This document shows, in pieces, positions 63,144 through 64,000 of a stretch of 64,000 bases of DNA (its first letter is position 1; each line of letters starts with the position of its first letter). The DNA is taken from positions 1 through 64,000 of the forward strand of contig CAWEDK010000012.1 in assembly GCA_963807865.1 (NCBI GenBank), in the 5' to 3' direction. A program made the position numbers and the translations under genes. Origin of the DNA: VAZQ01 sp963807865 (GTDB lineage: Bacteria; Pseudomonadota; Alphaproteobacteria; Rhizobiales; Xanthobacteraceae). Below the pieces are notes generated by a model that ran no database searches, was not told where the DNA came from, and saw only the letters and a program-made list of their open reading frames with translations.

Positions 63144-64000
63144 CTACGACGCCGCCCGCACCGTGAAGATCGGCCGGATCACCTGGTTGCCGAGCCGGCG
63201 ATCGATGTCGCCGCGGTCGAGCGCCTCGCGCAGCACCGACAAGCGCATGATCATAGGCGGCGAGCACACGGGCAATGTCGCCCGGCGTGTGCGCGAAGCA
63301 GAGATTGTGGCTGGCATTGATCAGCACGCCGGCGGCGATCATTTCGCGCAGAAAGAGCGTCTTGATCGCCTCCTTCGATGCCTTCGGCATGATCGCGATA
63401 AGCCAGGATCGCCCACGGCGGCACGCCGACGAGCTTCACGACATCGTCGAGCCCGGCGGCCGCGATCCTGCCGCGCGCCGCGCTCATCAGTTCGCCGCCG
63501 ACCTGCCAGAGCCAGCCCGGTGACATCCTCGCGCTCCATCTTGTCGATGGTGGCGATGGCGGCCGCGAGCGACAGCGCCTCGCCGCCGAACGTGCCGGAG
63601 AAGAAGATGTCCTCCATCAGCCGCATGATGTCGGCGCGGCCGACCACCGCGGCGATCGGCATGCCGTTGCCCATCGCCTTGCCGAAGCAGGCGAGGTCGG
63701 GCGTGACGCCGTAGCGCGCCTGCGCGCCGCCGAGCGACCAGCGGAAGCCGGTGATGATCTCGTCGAAGATCACCAGCGCGCCGTGGCGGTGCGCGAGTTC
63801 GATCAGCCCCTGCAGGTAGCCCGCCGGCGGCTCGGTCGCGCCCGCCGGCTCCAGGATGATCGCGGCGAACTCGCCGGGATGCTGCCGGAACAGCGCTTCG
63901 GTGGCGGCGAGATCGCCGTACGGCACCATGTGCGAGAGCGCCGAGACGCTCGCCGGCACGCCGAGATTGCGCGTGGTGGCGCCGATGTACCAGTCCTGCC
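63144..64000 (-). CDS. Class III aminotransferase (glutamate-1-semialdehyde aminomutase-like), partial and frameshifted
   Basis: The C-terminal ~285 residues of a PLP enzyme; the start lies beyond the window end. EFAAIILEPAGATEPPAGYL, ALVIFDEIITGFRWSLGGAQ, PDLACFGKAMGNGMPIAAVV (with the PLP lysine in FGKAMGNG) and IFFSGTFGGEALSLAAAIAT are clear class III signatures. Breaks near 63515, 63390 and 63250 lead through VGVPPWAILAYRDHAEGI and GVLINASHNLCFAHTPGDIA to IDRRLGNQVIRPIFTVRAAS. In a surface-glycan locus it may aminate a keto-sugar or keto-acid precursor; a true HemL is less likely in this setting. Confidence 0.85.

Noticed and set aside
17000..64000. Mass pseudogenisation of the region
   Set aside because: Essential genes are hit as often as dispensable ones and each break is a single base, fitting sequencing error better.

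Overview
The window looks like chromosomal DNA of a high-GC alphaproteobacterium of the order Hyphomicrobiales, probably near Bradyrhizobium, Rhodopseudomonas or Xanthobacteraceae. The grounds are codon use, a class I lysyl-tRNA synthetase, several orphan Bug-type solute-binding proteins, a PodJ-like coiled-coil/SEL1 protein, two exact TTAA-N7-TTAA CtrA boxes and dispersed GC-rich palindromic repeats. No rRNA operon, CRISPR array, insertion sequence, integrase or phage gene was seen. The only tRNA is tRNA-Gly(CCC).

Layout. 0-6 kb: a thiolase and an acyl-CoA dehydrogenase flank a Clp/Hsp100-type ATPase whose C-terminal third resembles peptide-chain release factor 2. 6-12 kb: a 1.3-kilo-residue polar-organiser-like protein behind a CtrA box, then TauE/SafE plus its TIGR02186 partner. 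12-20 kb: the four-gene ligase-associated DNA-repair set (metallophosphoesterase, Lhr-type helicase, MBL exonuclease, ATP-dependent ligase). A GC-rich repeat sits inside both the helicase and the ligase coding sequences. 20-32 kb: pyrD and DUF952, a pair of palindromic elements, an S24-peptidase regulator, alpha-carbonic anhydrase, transport genes, lysyl-tRNA synthetase and a GT2 synthase. 32-35 kb: a TPR-methyltransferase fusion. 35-42 kb: an iron-uptake block (SCO, TonB-ExbD-ExbB, TonB-dependent receptor, PiuC-like hydroxylase). 42-43 kb: a gene-poor stretch with a terminator, a G-run cluster, a CtrA box, a candidate sRNA and the tRNA. 44-47 kb: a trio of exported DUF4344, DUF4344-DUF1036 and DUF1036 proteins. 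47-51.5 kb: PanB, an FAD monooxygenase and two orphan binding proteins. 51.8-64 kb: a surface-polysaccharide locus (formyltransferase, capsule-type protein, GT4, UDP-GlcNAc 2-epimerase, pyruvyltransferase, flippase, a dioxygenase-acetyltransferase fusion, methyltransferases and an aminotransferase cut by the window end).

Sequence quality. From about 17 kb onward many genes, including normally essential ones (lysS, pyrD), are broken by single-base frameshifts and regain full family length if one base is added or removed. The first 16.8 kb shows none. I read most of these as uncorrected sequencing indels rather than decay. Such genes are listed as one CDS covering the whole gene, with the approximate break points.

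Most interesting leads: the Hsp100 / release-factor-2-like fusion with lost SPF and GGQ motifs; the CtrA box in front of a terminator-bearing candidate sRNA; the DUF4344/DUF1036 trio in which one gene fuses the domains carried separately by its neighbours; the PhyH-like dioxygenase fused to a left-handed beta-helix acyltransferase; and the repeat element lodged in two genes of one repair module.
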